From: Chloroflexota bacterium | GTDB taxonomy: Bacteria; Chloroflexota; UBA11872 | Length of the DNA stretch: 64,000 nt | NCBI GenBank assembly: GCA_022820025.1 | Contig: JAJEGF010000004.1 | Coordinates: forward strand, 62,001-126,000 | Reading direction: 5' to 3' | Shown: piece after piece, positions 1 through 8,962 of the stretch | Layout: each line of letters starts with the position of its first letter | Numbering within the stretch: position 1 is the stretch's first letter | Translations under genes and position numbers: made by a program | The notes under the pieces: generated by a model | What the model saw: only the letters and a program-made list of their open reading frames with translations | What the model was told of the DNA's origin: nothing | Database searches by the model: none

Positions 1-1047
1 CGTGTTCACCAGGCGATCCGTCGGACCCCAGTTGAAGATGCCGGGGCGGTTCTCCACTTCCTCCCATGGAATCTGCTGCTTGACCCAGTTCAGACCGGCG
101 GCCTTGACGATATCCGCCAGCCGGCCGTCTTCATTAAGGCGATATTCGCCCTGAATGCCAAAGCCGGTCAGCCCGCGGGGAAGGACGCGCGGTGCGGGTA
201 TCGAGCCAACCGTCGTCGGACGGGTTCTCGGCGTGGTGTCCGGCGCTTCAGTCGGCGCCGGGGTCGCCTGCGGAGCTGTCCTCGGCGGGGCCGTCGCCGC
301 GCGACCGCCAGCCTCGGCCGCGGTAATCGGCGGCTTGGCCGCGTTGGGAATGATCACGTTGCTGAGCTTCTTCACCTTGTCCGGCACGTTCTGCCGACCC
401 ACCGCCCCGATTGACGTCCCGGTCGCGGGCACGTTCCAGACCTCGAACACGATGCGCTGCGCGCGCAGCAACTGCAGTCCCTGCGGGTTGCCATTGACTT
501 CGCGTTCCTCGTAGCGGATCGGCAGCCCGTAGAGGTTCAGCCAGTTGGGATCGGCCAGGAACTCGGCCCTGATCTTGGGATTCGCGTCCAGCAGCGCCAG
601 GTGGTTGCGGACGATCACCGCGAAGTCAGTCACGCCCCGGTCCGCGGCCAGAACCTGGTGCGGCGGCACGTTGGGCAGGTCAACGTTGGGATAGCGGTTG
701 GCCAGCGCGTCCAGCGTGTTGTACCAGTTCATGCGCCGGTTCGTTGAATCCCATTGCAGGATCACCTTCTGGAAGGCCTGCAACGTGAACGGACCCTCCA
801 CCCAGCGGCCACTGATCGGGTAACCCAGGGCCTGGAGGTCCTTGTCTCGAATGAAGTCCCACATCGGGACCCCGCCGGCGTTGGTCACGGCGTAGCCATC
901 GTCGTCCCGATTGGGCGTGTCACCACCCGTCGCGGTAAACAAGCATCCGTCGTTCAGGGGAATGCCATCGCATTCAAAGGCATGAACCGGAGCGGCCATG
1001 GCCAACACGACCAGCAACACGACCACACCAACGACTAGCTTGCGCAT
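1..1047 (-). CDS. Secreted glycoside-hydrolase-like protein (C-terminus beyond window)
   Basis: The reading frame opens at ATG 1047 and is still open at base 1, giving 349 residues. Residues 1-23 form a signal peptide (MRKLVVG, a long VVLLVVLAM core, then PVHA). About residues 45-190 look like the Chloroflexota wall-type repeat domain, with ALGYPISG, FTLQAFQ and YGLPIRYEE. A Pro/Thr/Ala-rich linker follows at about 240-285. From about 290 the sequence GFGIQGEY...GLNWVKQQIPWEEVENRPG resembles the start of a TIM-barrel glycosidase (GH39/GH42/cellulase-like), where the first strand carries the W-V-K/R-x-x-x-W pattern. The catalytic half is off the window, so substrate and activity cannot be judged. 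Probably exported and envelope-associated. The family call rests on these motifs only. Confidence 0.6.
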   Translation of the reverse strand, partial: MRKLVVGVVVLLVVLAMAAPVHAFECDGIPLNDGCLFTATGGDTPNRDDDGYAVTNAGGVPMWDFIRDKDLQALGYPISGRWVEGPFTLQAFQKVILQWDSTNRRMNWYNTLDALANRYPNVDLPNVPPHQVLAADRGVTDFAVIVRNHLALLDANPKIRAEFLADPNWLNLYGLPIRYEEREVNGNPQGLQLLRAQRIVFEVWNVPATGTSIGAVGRQNVPDKVKKLSNVIIPNAAKPPITAAEAGGRAATAPPRTAPQATPAPTEAPDTTPRTRPTTVGSIPAPRVLPRGLTGFGIQGEYRLNEDGRLADIVKAAGLNWVKQQIPWEEVENRPGIFNWGPTDRLVNT

Positions 1048-1219
1048 CTTGACTCCCTGGGCGACGACCGGCGGCAAGGCTTTGAGGTTGCGCCGCCACG
1101 TGTATCAACGGTCGGGCATCCAGTCTGTTACGTAACCTTCACCGGCGCAACACCCGCGCGCCGCGCATGCCCGGTCGGCACGCACCGGCAGATGCGAATC
1201 CTCGACCCGACGACGGTAT

Positions 1220-1939
1220 CTAGTTCGAGTGGAAGTGCGTCCGGATGACGTGGTTCAGCAAGTCCGCGGTGCACTCGGCACAGTAAATCGTGCGGGTTTC
1301 GTGTTCTTCGCGCGCAAAGGCAAGCAATTGCCCCACGTCGGCGGCAAAGCGCAGCGCGCAACGGTTCAGGCACACCGTGCGGCCCAGGGCCAGTTCCACG
1401 TTTGACTCACGGTTGGCGGCGGGGAGCTCCAGCACTTGGCCGAAGGCGTTGATGGCCAGCCGCCGCAAGGCTGTCTGCCGCTCCGACGCCTGCCGTATCG
1501 CGCGCAGGCGGTGCACCGACATCACCGCGGCCAGGTCCGGCCGGCAACTGGCGAACACATGCGGATCGCTCTGCGGCGAAATGTTGTGCTCCGGCGCGTC
1601 CCGCAGGTCCTGGTCCAGGATGGCCACGTCATAGTGCGGTCCGGCCTGCTGCCACGGCTCCTGCTCGAACGTCCGGATGTAGCGCGGTCCCACAATCTGT
1701 CCGCTCTCCACGTCCAGGCTCTGTTCCACGTACCACAGCGTGCTCCAGTAGGGGGACCCGCGCGGCAGTTGCGGGATCACCCAGGTCCCGAACGGCCGCA
1801 GCTGGCCGCGCTCCACGCTGAACCCGGCGCGCTGGCCCAGCACCAGCGCCACCTCCTGCACGTGCGCAATCGTGGAGACCACGGTCTCCGCTTCCCAGCT
1901 CTCCACCCCCGGCGTCCATTGAAACGATATGGACTTCAT
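1220..1939 (-). CDS. Archaemetzincin-like protein lacking the HExxH zinc site
   Basis: A 239-aa protein starting at ATG 1939 (MKSISFQW). The frame runs on upstream to 2377, but that part is antisense to the next gene. The C-terminal half follows the archaemetzincin layout: a D-x-D segment (AILDQDLRDAPEH), then FASCRPDLAAVMSVHRLR matching the family's FGEA..VVS..RL strand, then a helix, then CLNRCALRFA and a final CAEC pair. This is the four-Cys structural zinc site. In archaemetzincins the helix between carries HExxHxxGxxH. Here the equivalent stretch reads AINAFGQVLELP, so all three metal-binding histidines and the catalytic Glu are gone. It is probably an inactive relative with a structural or binding role. 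Divergently transcribed from the mutL-like gene. Confidence 0.55.
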   Translation of the reverse strand: MKSISFQWTPGVESWEAETVVSTIAHVQEVALVLGQRAGFSVERGQLRPFGTWVIPQLPRGSPYWSTLWYVEQSLDVESGQIVGPRYIRTFEQEPWQQAGPHYDVAILDQDLRDAPEHNISPQSDPHVFASCRPDLAAVMSVHRLRAIRQASERQTALRRLAINAFGQVLELPAANRESNVELALGRTVCLNRCALRFAADVGQLLAFAREEHETRTIYCAECTADLLNHVIRTHFHSN

Positions 1940-2030
1940 CGTTCGGGTCGGTGGACGGCGCCTGGCCGCCGGGCCGCGCGTGTTTGCTTCGCCTCGTTCA
2001 TACTGAGACGAGTATGCGACGCCAGCCCCG

Positions 2031-3779
2031 ATGCGTGTGAAACCCGACGCCGAACGCCTCATGGTCGTGGACCTCGGGCCGTACGTGCGCGCCGGCGTTT
2101 TTGCCCGCGGACCGGGCGGGTACCGAATCCTGGCGGCCGGCGCGGCGCCGTCCACCCTGGATGCCCCGCATTTCGACCTCACGCCGGCCTTTGAGGGCGC
2201 GCTGGCCGATGTCGCCGCCCGCGCGGGCAGCTTCGCCTTTCCGGGTCCGCCGCACGACGGGCCGCTGGTCGACCGCGCACCCGGCATTTCGGCGGTGACC
2301 GGCGACGAGGCCGTCCGCCGGCCCACGGCCTTCCTCCTGGGCAACCTGGTGCAGCGCGATCTCGACGAGTTGACCAACGCGATCGCTCAAGCCGGCTTCG
2401 AGCAGATTGGCGCCGCCACCACCTCGGTCCGCGCCTTTCGAGATCGCGTCGACGGGCCGGCGGCCGTGGAAGTCATCGTGTCGCGCATGCCCGACACCAT
2501 CGTCCTGGCCCTGACCGGCGATGACACGGGCGAGAGCCTGGAATATGCGGTTGACTTGCTGACCGGTGGGCTTGCCGGGCACGAGTCCGGCTATCTCCCG
2601 CGCGTGGTCGTGCTCTATGCCGGTGTGCCCGCGCCGGACGTCGGCGATCGCCTGCGGGCCGCGCTGCCAACCACGGTCTTCCAGGTCTACGGCGGGTCAC
2701 CCACCGAGCCCATGGACATGGGGACGCCGCTGGCCGCCCTGCAGGACTCGGCGCGCGCGGTGCAGCGGGCCGAGTCGTCGGATCGCGTCGTCCCGCCAGC
2801 CCTGAGTCGCGCACCCCAGGTCCCCCGTGAGGAGGCCCTGGGAGCGGCGGCACGCTGGTTGAGCGCGGGCCAGGATCTTGATGTGGCGGTTATCTCCTTT
2901 GACTACGGCGACGTCACCGCCGCGATGCCGCGGGACGAGTCATCCGTGGTGACGCGGCTCAGTTCCGAACGGGCGCACGGTCGCCCCTTCCACCTCGGGC
3001 TGCATACCCCCGTGGACCGCGTCGCGCGTTGGACCGCCGACGAGCCGCTCCCCGAGGCCCTGCAGGTCTTCGTGCTGGAGCGCACGGCGCAACCGACCGC
3101 GCTGCCGGGTTCGTCGTCCGAGCTGCAGCTGGCCCATGCCATCTGGACAGCCGCGGCGCGGGAAGCCCTCGGCGAATCCGGCGGGAGTCGCGGCCGGCCG
3201 CTCCAGGTCGACCTGGCCGTGATAACCGGCGACATCACCCGCACCCTTGCGCGACCCGTGCAAGCGGCGCTCGTCCTGATCAACAGCCTTGAGGCCGCGG
3301 GCGTCACCCAGTTGGCGCTGGACGCCTCCAACGCGCTGGCCATGAGTGGATCCCTGATTCACACCGGGCTGGCCGCGTCCGTCGAGTCCTCGCTGGTGCG
3401 CCTGGGCGCCTGCGCGGCGCTGCGCGGTGATGCCTCGCTCGGCAATGCGGCCGTTGCCGTCGAGGTCCATCCGGCCGGTGCTTCCGTGATCGAGCGCGAA
3501 GTGACCGCGGGCTCCATGGACGTCATCCAGTGGGACGCCGACGTGGAAGCCGACGTCCGCATCTGGCCGGCGCCCGAATTCGACGCGGGCTTGGGCTACG
3601 GGCGCCCGGTGCACCTGCGCGCCCCGATTGTGGCCGGCAGCGTGGGTCTGGTCGTGGACGCGCGCGGCCGGCCGCTCGTGTGGCCGGATGCCCCGGATGC
3701 CCGCCAGGCCTGGGTCGCGCAATGGCACCGCGCCTTGAACGCCTATCCCGCCGGCCGGCCGCCCCGCCATGTCTCCTGA
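2031..3779 (+). CDS. MutL/GlmL-family protein (glutamate mutase-associated ATPase-like)
   Basis: A 582-aa protein of the MutL (GlmL) family, named after the gene between glutamate mutase subunits in clostridia and unrelated to mismatch-repair MutL. The N-terminus (LMVVDLGPYVRAGVF) is the phosphate-1 strand of an actin/Hsp70-type ATPase fold. A second DVAVISFDYGDVT-like segment near residue 290 and LALDASNALAMSG near 430 fit the duplicated fold. No glutamate mutase subunit genes lie nearby; in Chloroflexota this gene is usually found without them, so its substrate is unclear. ATG 2031 was chosen because it precedes the conserved VVDLG strand by 10 codons; ATG 2061 is possible. It overlaps the next gene by 11 bp, implying co-translation. 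Confidence 0.75.
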   Translation: MRVKPDAERLMVVDLGPYVRAGVFARGPGGYRILAAGAAPSTLDAPHFDLTPAFEGALADVAARAGSFAFPGPPHDGPLVDRAPGISAVTGDEAVRRPTAFLLGNLVQRDLDELTNAIAQAGFEQIGAATTSVRAFRDRVDGPAAVEVIVSRMPDTIVLALTGDDTGESLEYAVDLLTGGLAGHESGYLPRVVVLYAGVPAPDVGDRLRAALPTTVFQVYGGSPTEPMDMGTPLAALQDSARAVQRAESSDRVVPPALSRAPQVPREEALGAAARWLSAGQDLDVAVISFDYGDVTAAMPRDESSVVTRLSSERAHGRPFHLGLHTPVDRVARWTADEPLPEALQVFVLERTAQPTALPGSSSELQLAHAIWTAAAREALGESGGSRGRPLQVDLAVITGDITRTLARPVQAALVLINSLEAAGVTQLALDASNALAMSGSLIHTGLAASVESSLVRLGACAALRGDASLGNAAVAVEVHPAGASVIEREVTAGSMDVIQWDADVEADVRIWPAPEFDAGLGYGRPVHLRAPIVAGSVGLVVDARGRPLVWPDAPDARQAWVAQWHRALNAYPAGRPPRHVS

Positions 3780-4863
3780 GTCGGTGAACCACAAGACGCT
3801 TCCGCGCGGCGTGTTGGTGGGACGCCTGCGTCGCCGCCACGCCCTGCCGTTTCCCGGTCGCATCCTCGTGGAGGTGGGCGACACGGTCGCCCCGGGCCAG
3901 ACCTGGTGTCGCGGCCGGATCCGGCGCGGCGCGCTGGTGGTCGACCTTCCCCGCATCCTGCAGGTCCCGCCGGGCGAAGTCCTCGACCTCCTCGTCGTTG
4001 AGCCCGGCGAAATCGTTGAGGCCGACACCCTGCTCGCCGGTACGCCCGGCCGCCTGCGCGGCAACCGCAACTGGCTGGCGCCGGCGCGCGGGATGCTCGC
4101 CGAATTCAATGCTCGAACCGGTGTCGCGGTATTTGTCCGCGAGGAACGCGAAGCCGCCCTCGCCTGTCGGCTGGCCGGCGAGGTTGTGAGCGCCGACCCG
4201 GACGACGGAATCGTCGTAGAGGGCGACGGCGTGGCCGTCGCCGGCGCTCTCGGCGGTGGCGGACGCGCCTTTGGACCGTTTCGGTTTGTCGAGTCCGGCG
4301 AGCGCCCGGACGCCAGGGCCGGCGATCACCAGCCGGGCATTCTCGTCACGCCGGATCCGCTGCGCGCCGAGTGGGTGCGACACGCCCTGGAAACACAGCC
4401 GGCCGGCATTGTGGCCCCGTCGGCCGACGCCGAAATGGTGACGGGGCTCGCACTCGCCCAACCCATCGCCGGTCTTGCGCCGCCCGAGGGCAGCTACGGC
4501 CGTCCCCCGCAGGCCATCGTGCTGACCGGCGGCGTGGGCTTCGCCCGCATGCCGCACGGCCTGCAAGACTTGTTTCGGGCCGCTCAGGGTGAGGTTGGCG
4601 CCGCGATCGGCGCACGGCGGCCCGGACAGTCGGAAATCCTGCTGCCGCCCGCGGCCGCCGAAGGCCTGGCGCGGCGCGCGGCGCGGGGTCTCCCGGTTCG
4701 TCTGACCGTCGGTACCGGCGCGGGCGCGGAGGGAATCATGCTCGGCGAGGCGCCCGACGTGGGCCGCCTGAGCTCGGGTATCGCGACCCAGTTCGTGCGC
4801 GTCCGCCTGGCGGAGGGCGGCGTGGCGATCTGGCCAACGCCCAACCTCGCCACGCTCGCCTGA
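3769..4863 (+). CDS. Conserved hypothetical protein linked to mutL-like gene
   Basis: A 364-aa protein overlapping the end of the MutL-like gene by 11 bp, so probably translationally coupled and functionally linked. Two stretches (residues about 25-50 with FPGRILVEVGDTVAPGQ, and about 70-90 with VEPGEIVEADTLLAGTPG) have the G-D/E-x-V-x-x-G turns of barrel-sandwich/biotinyl-lipoyl-like domains. There is no lysine in a biotin or lipoyl motif, so cofactor attachment is not supported. The middle contains GIVAPSADAEMV and AIVLTGGVGFARMP, Rossmann-like strand-turn patterns. No enzyme family was recognised. The linkage to MutL-like genes is inferred from this arrangement. Confidence 0.6.
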   Translation: MSPESVNHKTLPRGVLVGRLRRRHALPFPGRILVEVGDTVAPGQTWCRGRIRRGALVVDLPRILQVPPGEVLDLLVVEPGEIVEADTLLAGTPGRLRGNRNWLAPARGMLAEFNARTGVAVFVREEREAALACRLAGEVVSADPDDGIVVEGDGVAVAGALGGGGRAFGPFRFVESGERPDARAGDHQPGILVTPDPLRAEWVRHALETQPAGIVAPSADAEMVTGLALAQPIAGLAPPEGSYGRPPQAIVLTGGVGFARMPHGLQDLFRAAQGEVGAAIGARRPGQSEILLPPAAAEGLARRAARGLPVRLTVGTGAGAEGIMLGEAPDVGRLSSGIATQFVRVRLAEGGVAIWPTPNLATLA

Positions 4864-4870
4864 CGCCGAA

Positions 4871-6520
4871 CTACATTCGTTCGGGCGCGCGTATCCCCAG
4901 CAGGCCGAGGCCGTTCGCCAGCACCTGCTGGACGGCTCGGATCAATTCCAATCGCCGGGCCGTTCGGGCGGCGTCGTCGGTCACCACGCGATGCTTGTTG
5001 TAGTAGGAATGGAACACGCGCGCCAGGTCCAGCAGATAGTGCGTCACCCGATGGGGTTCGCGATTCTCACAGGCGTCGGCCACGACTTCCGGAAAGGCCA
5101 GCAGGCGCCGCGCCAGCGCCACGTCGTCGTCCGTCAGGGTCGCCGCCCCGCCAGCCGCGCCGGCCGTTGCCGCGGTGCGCTGGATGCCGGCGCAGCGCGC
5201 ATGCGCCATCTGGATGTAGTAGACGGGATTCTCCGGGTCTTCGCGCTTGGCAAGGTCCAGGTCGAACTCCATCTGGCTGTCGATAGCCTTGGACAGGAAG
5301 AAGTACCGGGTAGCCGCCGGACCCACCTCATCCAGCACCTCGCGGAGCGTCACGAACTTGCCGCTGCGCTTGCCCTGCCGGCCAAGTTCGCCGTCGGTGC
5401 GAATGCCGACCATCTGGGTGACCAGGATCTCCAGGCGCCCCGCGTCCGCGCTCCGATCCAACGCCTCCATGGCCGCGTGCATGCGGGGCACGTGGCCGTG
5501 GTGGTCGGCGCCCCATACGTCGATCACGCGCTCGAAACCGCGCGTCTCGAACTTGTCCCGGTGATAGGCGATGTCCACGGCGAAATACGTGGGATCACCG
5601 CGCGAACGCACCAGCACGTTCTCGCGGTCGTCCGCGCCCGCGCCGCCGATGAACCAGACGGCGCCGTCGCGCTCAGCGACGAACCCCTGCCCGTCCAGGG
5701 CCTGGAGCACCTCGTCCACGGCGCCCCGATCGCGCATGGCCTGCTCGGAGAACCAGACGTCAAATTTGATCCCCAGGTCATCCAGATCCCGTCGAATCTC
5801 CCCCAGGCCAATCTCGACCGCCCGCGCCTCGAACGCCCGCGCGTCGCTCGGAACCCCGTGGCCCAGCCAGCGCGCGCCGTCGTCGCGCGCGATCTGCTCG
5901 GCCCAGTCCGAGACGTAGTCGCCGCGGTAGCCGTCGGCCGGGAATGGCGCCGCTTCCCCAAGCGTCGCGGCGTAATGGTGATAGACGCTCAGCCCCAGGA
6001 TTTCGACCTGGTGCCCCGCGTCGTTGACGTAGTACTCCCGCGTGACGTCGTAGCCACAGGCATCCAAAAGCCGCGCCAGGGCGTCGCCAATCACGCCGCC
6101 GCGACCCGCGCCCGCCGTCAGCGGGCCGGTCGGATTGGCACTGACATACTCAACCTGCACACGCGAGCCGGCGCCTTCCTGCGAACCGCCAAACGCCGCG
6201 CCAGCCTCCAGTATCTCGGCCAGTTGCCCCATCACCCAGGCGTCGTCGATCCAGAAGTTGATAAACCCCGGCCCGGCGGTCTCGACCCGGCTCACGACGG
6301 GCGCTGCCGGCAGATTGGCCACGATAGCCTCGGCGATCCGACGCGGCGGTGCGCCCACAATCCGGGCCAGGCGCAGGGCCTCGGAACTCGAATAGTGCGC
6401 CAGCTCATCGTCGCGCCGCTCCAGGTTGAAGTTGACCGCGGGCGTGGCGCCAACCGCGCCAGCGGCCTGGGCCGCGACGAGTCCTTCGGACAACAATGCG
6501 GAGAGCCGGCTGCGAATCAT
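4871..6520 (-). CDS. argS: Arginyl-tRNA synthetase with altered HIGH motif
   Basis: A 549-aa class I synthetase charging tRNA-Arg. Start is ATG 6520 (MIRSRLSALL); the frame is open upstream to 6655, but those residues do not resemble the family. Order: N-terminal Add-1 domain (1-85), Rossmann catalytic core (about 120-390), and a C-terminal anticodon-binding DALR domain with AARTARRLELIRAVQQVL and GLGLLGIRAPERM at the end. The HIGH region reads SANPTGPLTAGAGR, so both histidines (usual PLHxGH) are Thr135 and Ala138. The KMSKS region is GKRSGKFVTLREVLDEVG, a permitted ArgRS variant. Context and full length still make argS the only reasonable call. A TATACT element lies upstream at 6580-6585. 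Confidence 0.9.
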   Translation of the reverse strand: MIRSRLSALLSEGLVAAQAAGAVGATPAVNFNLERRDDELAHYSSSEALRLARIVGAPPRRIAEAIVANLPAAPVVSRVETAGPGFINFWIDDAWVMGQLAEILEAGAAFGGSQEGAGSRVQVEYVSANPTGPLTAGAGRGGVIGDALARLLDACGYDVTREYYVNDAGHQVEILGLSVYHHYAATLGEAAPFPADGYRGDYVSDWAEQIARDDGARWLGHGVPSDARAFEARAVEIGLGEIRRDLDDLGIKFDVWFSEQAMRDRGAVDEVLQALDGQGFVAERDGAVWFIGGAGADDRENVLVRSRGDPTYFAVDIAYHRDKFETRGFERVIDVWGADHHGHVPRMHAAMEALDRSADAGRLEILVTQMVGIRTDGELGRQGKRSGKFVTLREVLDEVGPAATRYFFLSKAIDSQMEFDLDLAKREDPENPVYYIQMAHARCAGIQRTAATAGAAGGAATLTDDDVALARRLLAFPEVVADACENREPHRVTHYLLDLARVFHSYYNKHRVVTDDAARTARRLELIRAVQQVLANGLGLLGIRAPERM

Positions 6521-6579
6521 GATGGTTGGCCCGCGAACTGCTGGAGCGTGCCGTGCGCGTTCGCGCGGGATGCTTGGCG

Positions 6580-6585
6580 AGTATA
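6580..6585 (-). promoter_or_regulatory. Putative -10 element of argS
   Basis: TATACT on the minus strand, 59 nt upstream of the argS start. It matches the -10 consensus in five of six positions. No convincing -35 box was found, so this is a weak single-element call. Confidence 0.3.
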
Positions 6586-6760
6586 GCGAGAGCCTCGGAG
6601 ACGGCACACCGCCGTCGGACGCGACACCGAGGGCGCTTGGCGGTATGACGAGCACCTCACAATCTTGCGTGAGTTATGTCATCTAGTTAACATCGGTAAG
6701 GCGCGCCTGGACTGGCCTGGGTCGGGCTGAGCAGTGGCCGCCTAAGGAGTCGCGCGGGAG

Positions 6761-7294
6761 TTGCAGTGTCCACGGTGCTGGACGCGTCAGTACGGTGCTG
6801 TCGCCCGCTGTAGTAACTGTAGTAAAGACCTCTTGCCCGGTCGGTCGCCCCGTCTCCGCAGATACGCACTCGTCCTCGCCGTCTTCTGTTTCGCAATCGC
6901 TGGCGGCGTTGCGCTGAGCGCCGAGCGCATTCCTCTTGCCTACCTGATCGTCGGGCTGGGGTTGCTGGCGGCCGGCGGCGCCGCGGTGTATGCGGTGCTA
7001 CCCGTCTCTATGTCCAGCCGCTATCGGCAACGGGCATTGCTACACCTGCGCGGCAACCCCGAACTTGCGCTGCTGGACTTGACCCGGGCGATCGAGTTGG
7101 ACCCGAACGACCGCCGTCTGCTCGTCGACCGCGCCCGCGCCTATCGCCTGCTGGGCCGGCACCGAAAGGCGGCCCTCGACTTGCAGACCTACCTGCGGCA
7201 CACGCGCGGCGAACCGCCCGCGCGCGTGGACCAGGCGCGGATGCTGCTAGAGCGTGTTGAATCCGGCGGCGGTCTCCGTCTCTGGGAGGTCTGA
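6761..7294 (+). CDS. Zinc-ribbon, two-TM, TPR membrane protein
   Basis: A 177-aa protein starting at TTG 6761, supported by a strong ribosome binding site (aaggagt, 6744-6750) 10 nt upstream. Residues 3-20 hold a zinc ribbon (CPRC ... CSNC). Two membrane helices follow: about residues 29-48 (LVLAVFCFAIAGGVAL) and 55-80 (LIVGLGLLAAGG). After residue 90 there is a TPR-type helix pair (ALLDLTRAIELDPND...RLLGRHRKAALDLQTYL). The C-terminal 48 bp overlap the 3' end of the convergent isomerase gene. Zinc ribbon plus TPR suggests a membrane-anchored protein-interaction role; no specific partner is evident. Confidence 0.7.
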   Translation: MQCPRCWTRQYGAVARCSNCSKDLLPGRSPRLRRYALVLAVFCFAIAGGVALSAERIPLAYLIVGLGLLAAGGAAVYAVLPVSMSSRYRQRALLHLRGNPELALLDLTRAIELDPNDRRLLVDRARAYRLLGRHRKAALDLQTYLRHTRGEPPARVDQARMLLERVESGGGLRLWEV

Positions 7295-8101
7295 CGGAGG
7301 CCGACCTGCCGCCCACGCGTCGCCGATTCGCCGCACCAGCGCCGCGGTGGCCGCCGGACCGGCGGCTCCCGTTCCCACTTCAAACGTCCACGCGCCGTCG
7401 AACCCAATCTCGATCAGGGCCCCGGCCACCCGGCGCCAGTTGATGTTCCCCAGCCCCGGCGGCCAGTGCCGGTCCTCCGCCGCGTCGGTGTCTTGCAGGT
7501 GCAGCGCAAGCAGCCGCTCGCCCGCAATCCGCGCCTCGTCCGCCGGGTCCAGGCCGTTGTTGTTGGCGTGGCCGGTGTCCAGGCAGATGCCCACGGTTGA
7601 CGGGTAGTCGTCCACAACGCGGCGCAGGTCCTCCATCCGGCAGAGCGGCCGCGGCTGACCCTTGTGCTGCAGGTTCTCGCAGGCAAGGCGGATGCCCAGC
7701 GCTTCGGCCCTGGCCGTCAGGCTGTCCAGCGAACGCCGAAAGGCGCCGGTGTGCAACGCCGCATCGTCGTTGGAGTCGCGGCCGGTGGGATGCACGATCA
7801 CCGCAAACCCGCCGAGTTCGGCAAACGGTTCAAAGCACGATTCCACCGACGCGACGGCCCGGGCGCGTTCGTCGTCATCAAGCGCCGCCAGGTTGACGCC
7901 AAGGTCGGAATGAATCGTGCGGACCCGAACGCCGTGCTGGTTCAGGATGCGCCGCCGCTCCCCGGCCGTTCGGTCATCCGCCAAGTCTTTGGTGTCGAAG
8001 ATCTCGCACTGCGTGAATCCGGCGGCGGCAACTTCGGCAATCACCTGGTCGAACGGCACGCCGTTGGGCCACAGGGCGGTGGCCAGGCTGAAAACAGGCA
8101 T
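7247..8101 (-). CDS. Sugar phosphate isomerase/epimerase (xylose isomerase-like TIM barrel)
   Basis: A 284-aa AP-endonuclease-2/xylose-isomerase-like TIM barrel. Recognisable strands: AGFTQCEIFD (strand 1), VRTIHSDLGVN, FAVIVHPTG, RLACENLQH with the metal-binding Glu, VGICLDTGHAN with Asp and His, LLALHLQDTD and WTFEVGTG with a final Glu. These are the usual divalent-metal ligands. It begins 3 nt downstream of the NAD+ synthetase stop, so it probably ends that operon. Its 3' end overlaps the convergent TPR gene by 48 bp. Substrate is unknown; such enzymes usually act on keto sugars or inositol derivatives. Confidence 0.75.
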   Translation of the reverse strand: MPVFSLATALWPNGVPFDQVIAEVAAAGFTQCEIFDTKDLADDRTAGERRRILNQHGVRVRTIHSDLGVNLAALDDDERARAVASVESCFEPFAELGGFAVIVHPTGRDSNDDAALHTGAFRRSLDSLTARAEALGIRLACENLQHKGQPRPLCRMEDLRRVVDDYPSTVGICLDTGHANNNGLDPADEARIAGERLLALHLQDTDAAEDRHWPPGLGNINWRRVAGALIEIGFDGAWTFEVGTGAAGPAATAALVRRIGDAWAAGRPPSDLPETETAAGFNTL

Positions 8102-8104
8102 CGG

Positions 8105-8962
8105 TTAGCGTCCCCAATCGCGCGGGTAGCGGAAGTCGCGGTCAATCGTACGGTTCGAGAGCTTGGCGATCAGCGGCAGCCGCCGCTTGAACTGCGAGCG
8201 CACCACCCGGCGTTGCAAGTCGTGCACCAGGTCGGCCTCGAATCCGTCCGCGATCAGGTCCTCGGCCGCGTACATCTCGTCGATCAGCAGGTAGAGCGCC
8301 TGGTCCGCGGTCTCGTAATCGAACCCAAGCTCGTCCTCATCCGATTGCCCAACCCACAGGTCGGCGCTCGGCGCTTTTTCTCGGATTGCGCGTGGAATCT
8401 CCAGCGCCTCCGCCAGGGCGCGCACCTGGGCTTTATAGAGATCGCCGATCGGGTTCACGGCGCTGGCCATGTCCCCGAACTGGGTGCCGTACCCCAGCAG
8501 CAACTCAGTCTTGTTGCTGGTGCCCACGACCAGTCCGCCGAACGCCTCGGACTGGTCGTAGAGCGCGATCATGCGCGCGCGCGCCATGATGTTCCCGCGC
8601 CGCAGCGGGCTCGGATCGTCGTCCAACTCGCCCAGCAGACCGTCGACCGACGCCGAGATCTCGATCAGCGTCGAGTAGATCCCCAGCTGATCGACCAGCG
8701 TTTCGGCATCGGCGCGGCTGGCCGGATTGCTCGTGCGGTACGGCATCAGCACGGCCAGCACCCGCTCGGGTCCGAACGCGCGCGCGGCCAGCGCGCAACT
8801 CACCGCCGAGTCGATGCCGCCGGACAACGCGATAACGGCGCGCTGGATTCCGAATTTCTCAAGCTCTTCACGAATGAACGCTTCAAGCACCCGGCAGGTC
8901 AGCCCCGCGTCAAGATCCAGCCCCCGCCGCGCCCGTTCGCGCAGGCTCACCTCAACCGTCAT
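8105..8962 (-). CDS. nadE: NAD+ synthetase, synthase domain only
   Basis: A 285-aa ATP-pyrophosphatase that amidates deamido-NAD to NAD+. The PP-loop LSGGIDSAV lies at about residues 45-53, followed by VLMPYRTSN and LVVGTSNKTE, standard NadE motifs for ATP and deamido-NAD binding, and DLYKAQVRALA. There is no N-terminal glutaminase domain; that activity is encoded by the gene immediately upstream, whose end overlaps this start by 11 bp. The two probably form a glutamine-dependent complex, equivalent to the usual fused enzyme. Confidence 0.92.
   Translation of the reverse strand: MTVEVSLRERARRGLDLDAGLTCRVLEAFIREELEKFGIQRAVIALSGGIDSAVSCALAARAFGPERVLAVLMPYRTSNPASRADAETLVDQLGIYSTLIEISASVDGLLGELDDDPSPLRRGNIMARARMIALYDQSEAFGGLVVGTSNKTELLLGYGTQFGDMASAVNPIGDLYKAQVRALAEALEIPRAIREKAPSADLWVGQSDEDELGFDYETADQALYLLIDEMYAAEDLIADGFEADLVHDLQRRVVRSQFKRRLPLIAKLSNRTIDRDFRYPRDWGR

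Noticed and set aside
1940-2377. N-terminal extension of the archaemetzincin-like frame
   Set aside because: It is antisense to the MutL-like gene and has no family similarity; ATG 1939 is preferred.
2031-3779. DNA mismatch repair MutL
   Set aside because: The protein has actin-like ATPase strands and no GHKL ATPase motifs; it belongs to the unrelated GlmL-type MutL family.
4991-6586. Plus-strand open frame of 531 codons
   Set aside because: Antisense to argS; composition is that of a shadow frame in GC-rich DNA and no motifs are recognisable.
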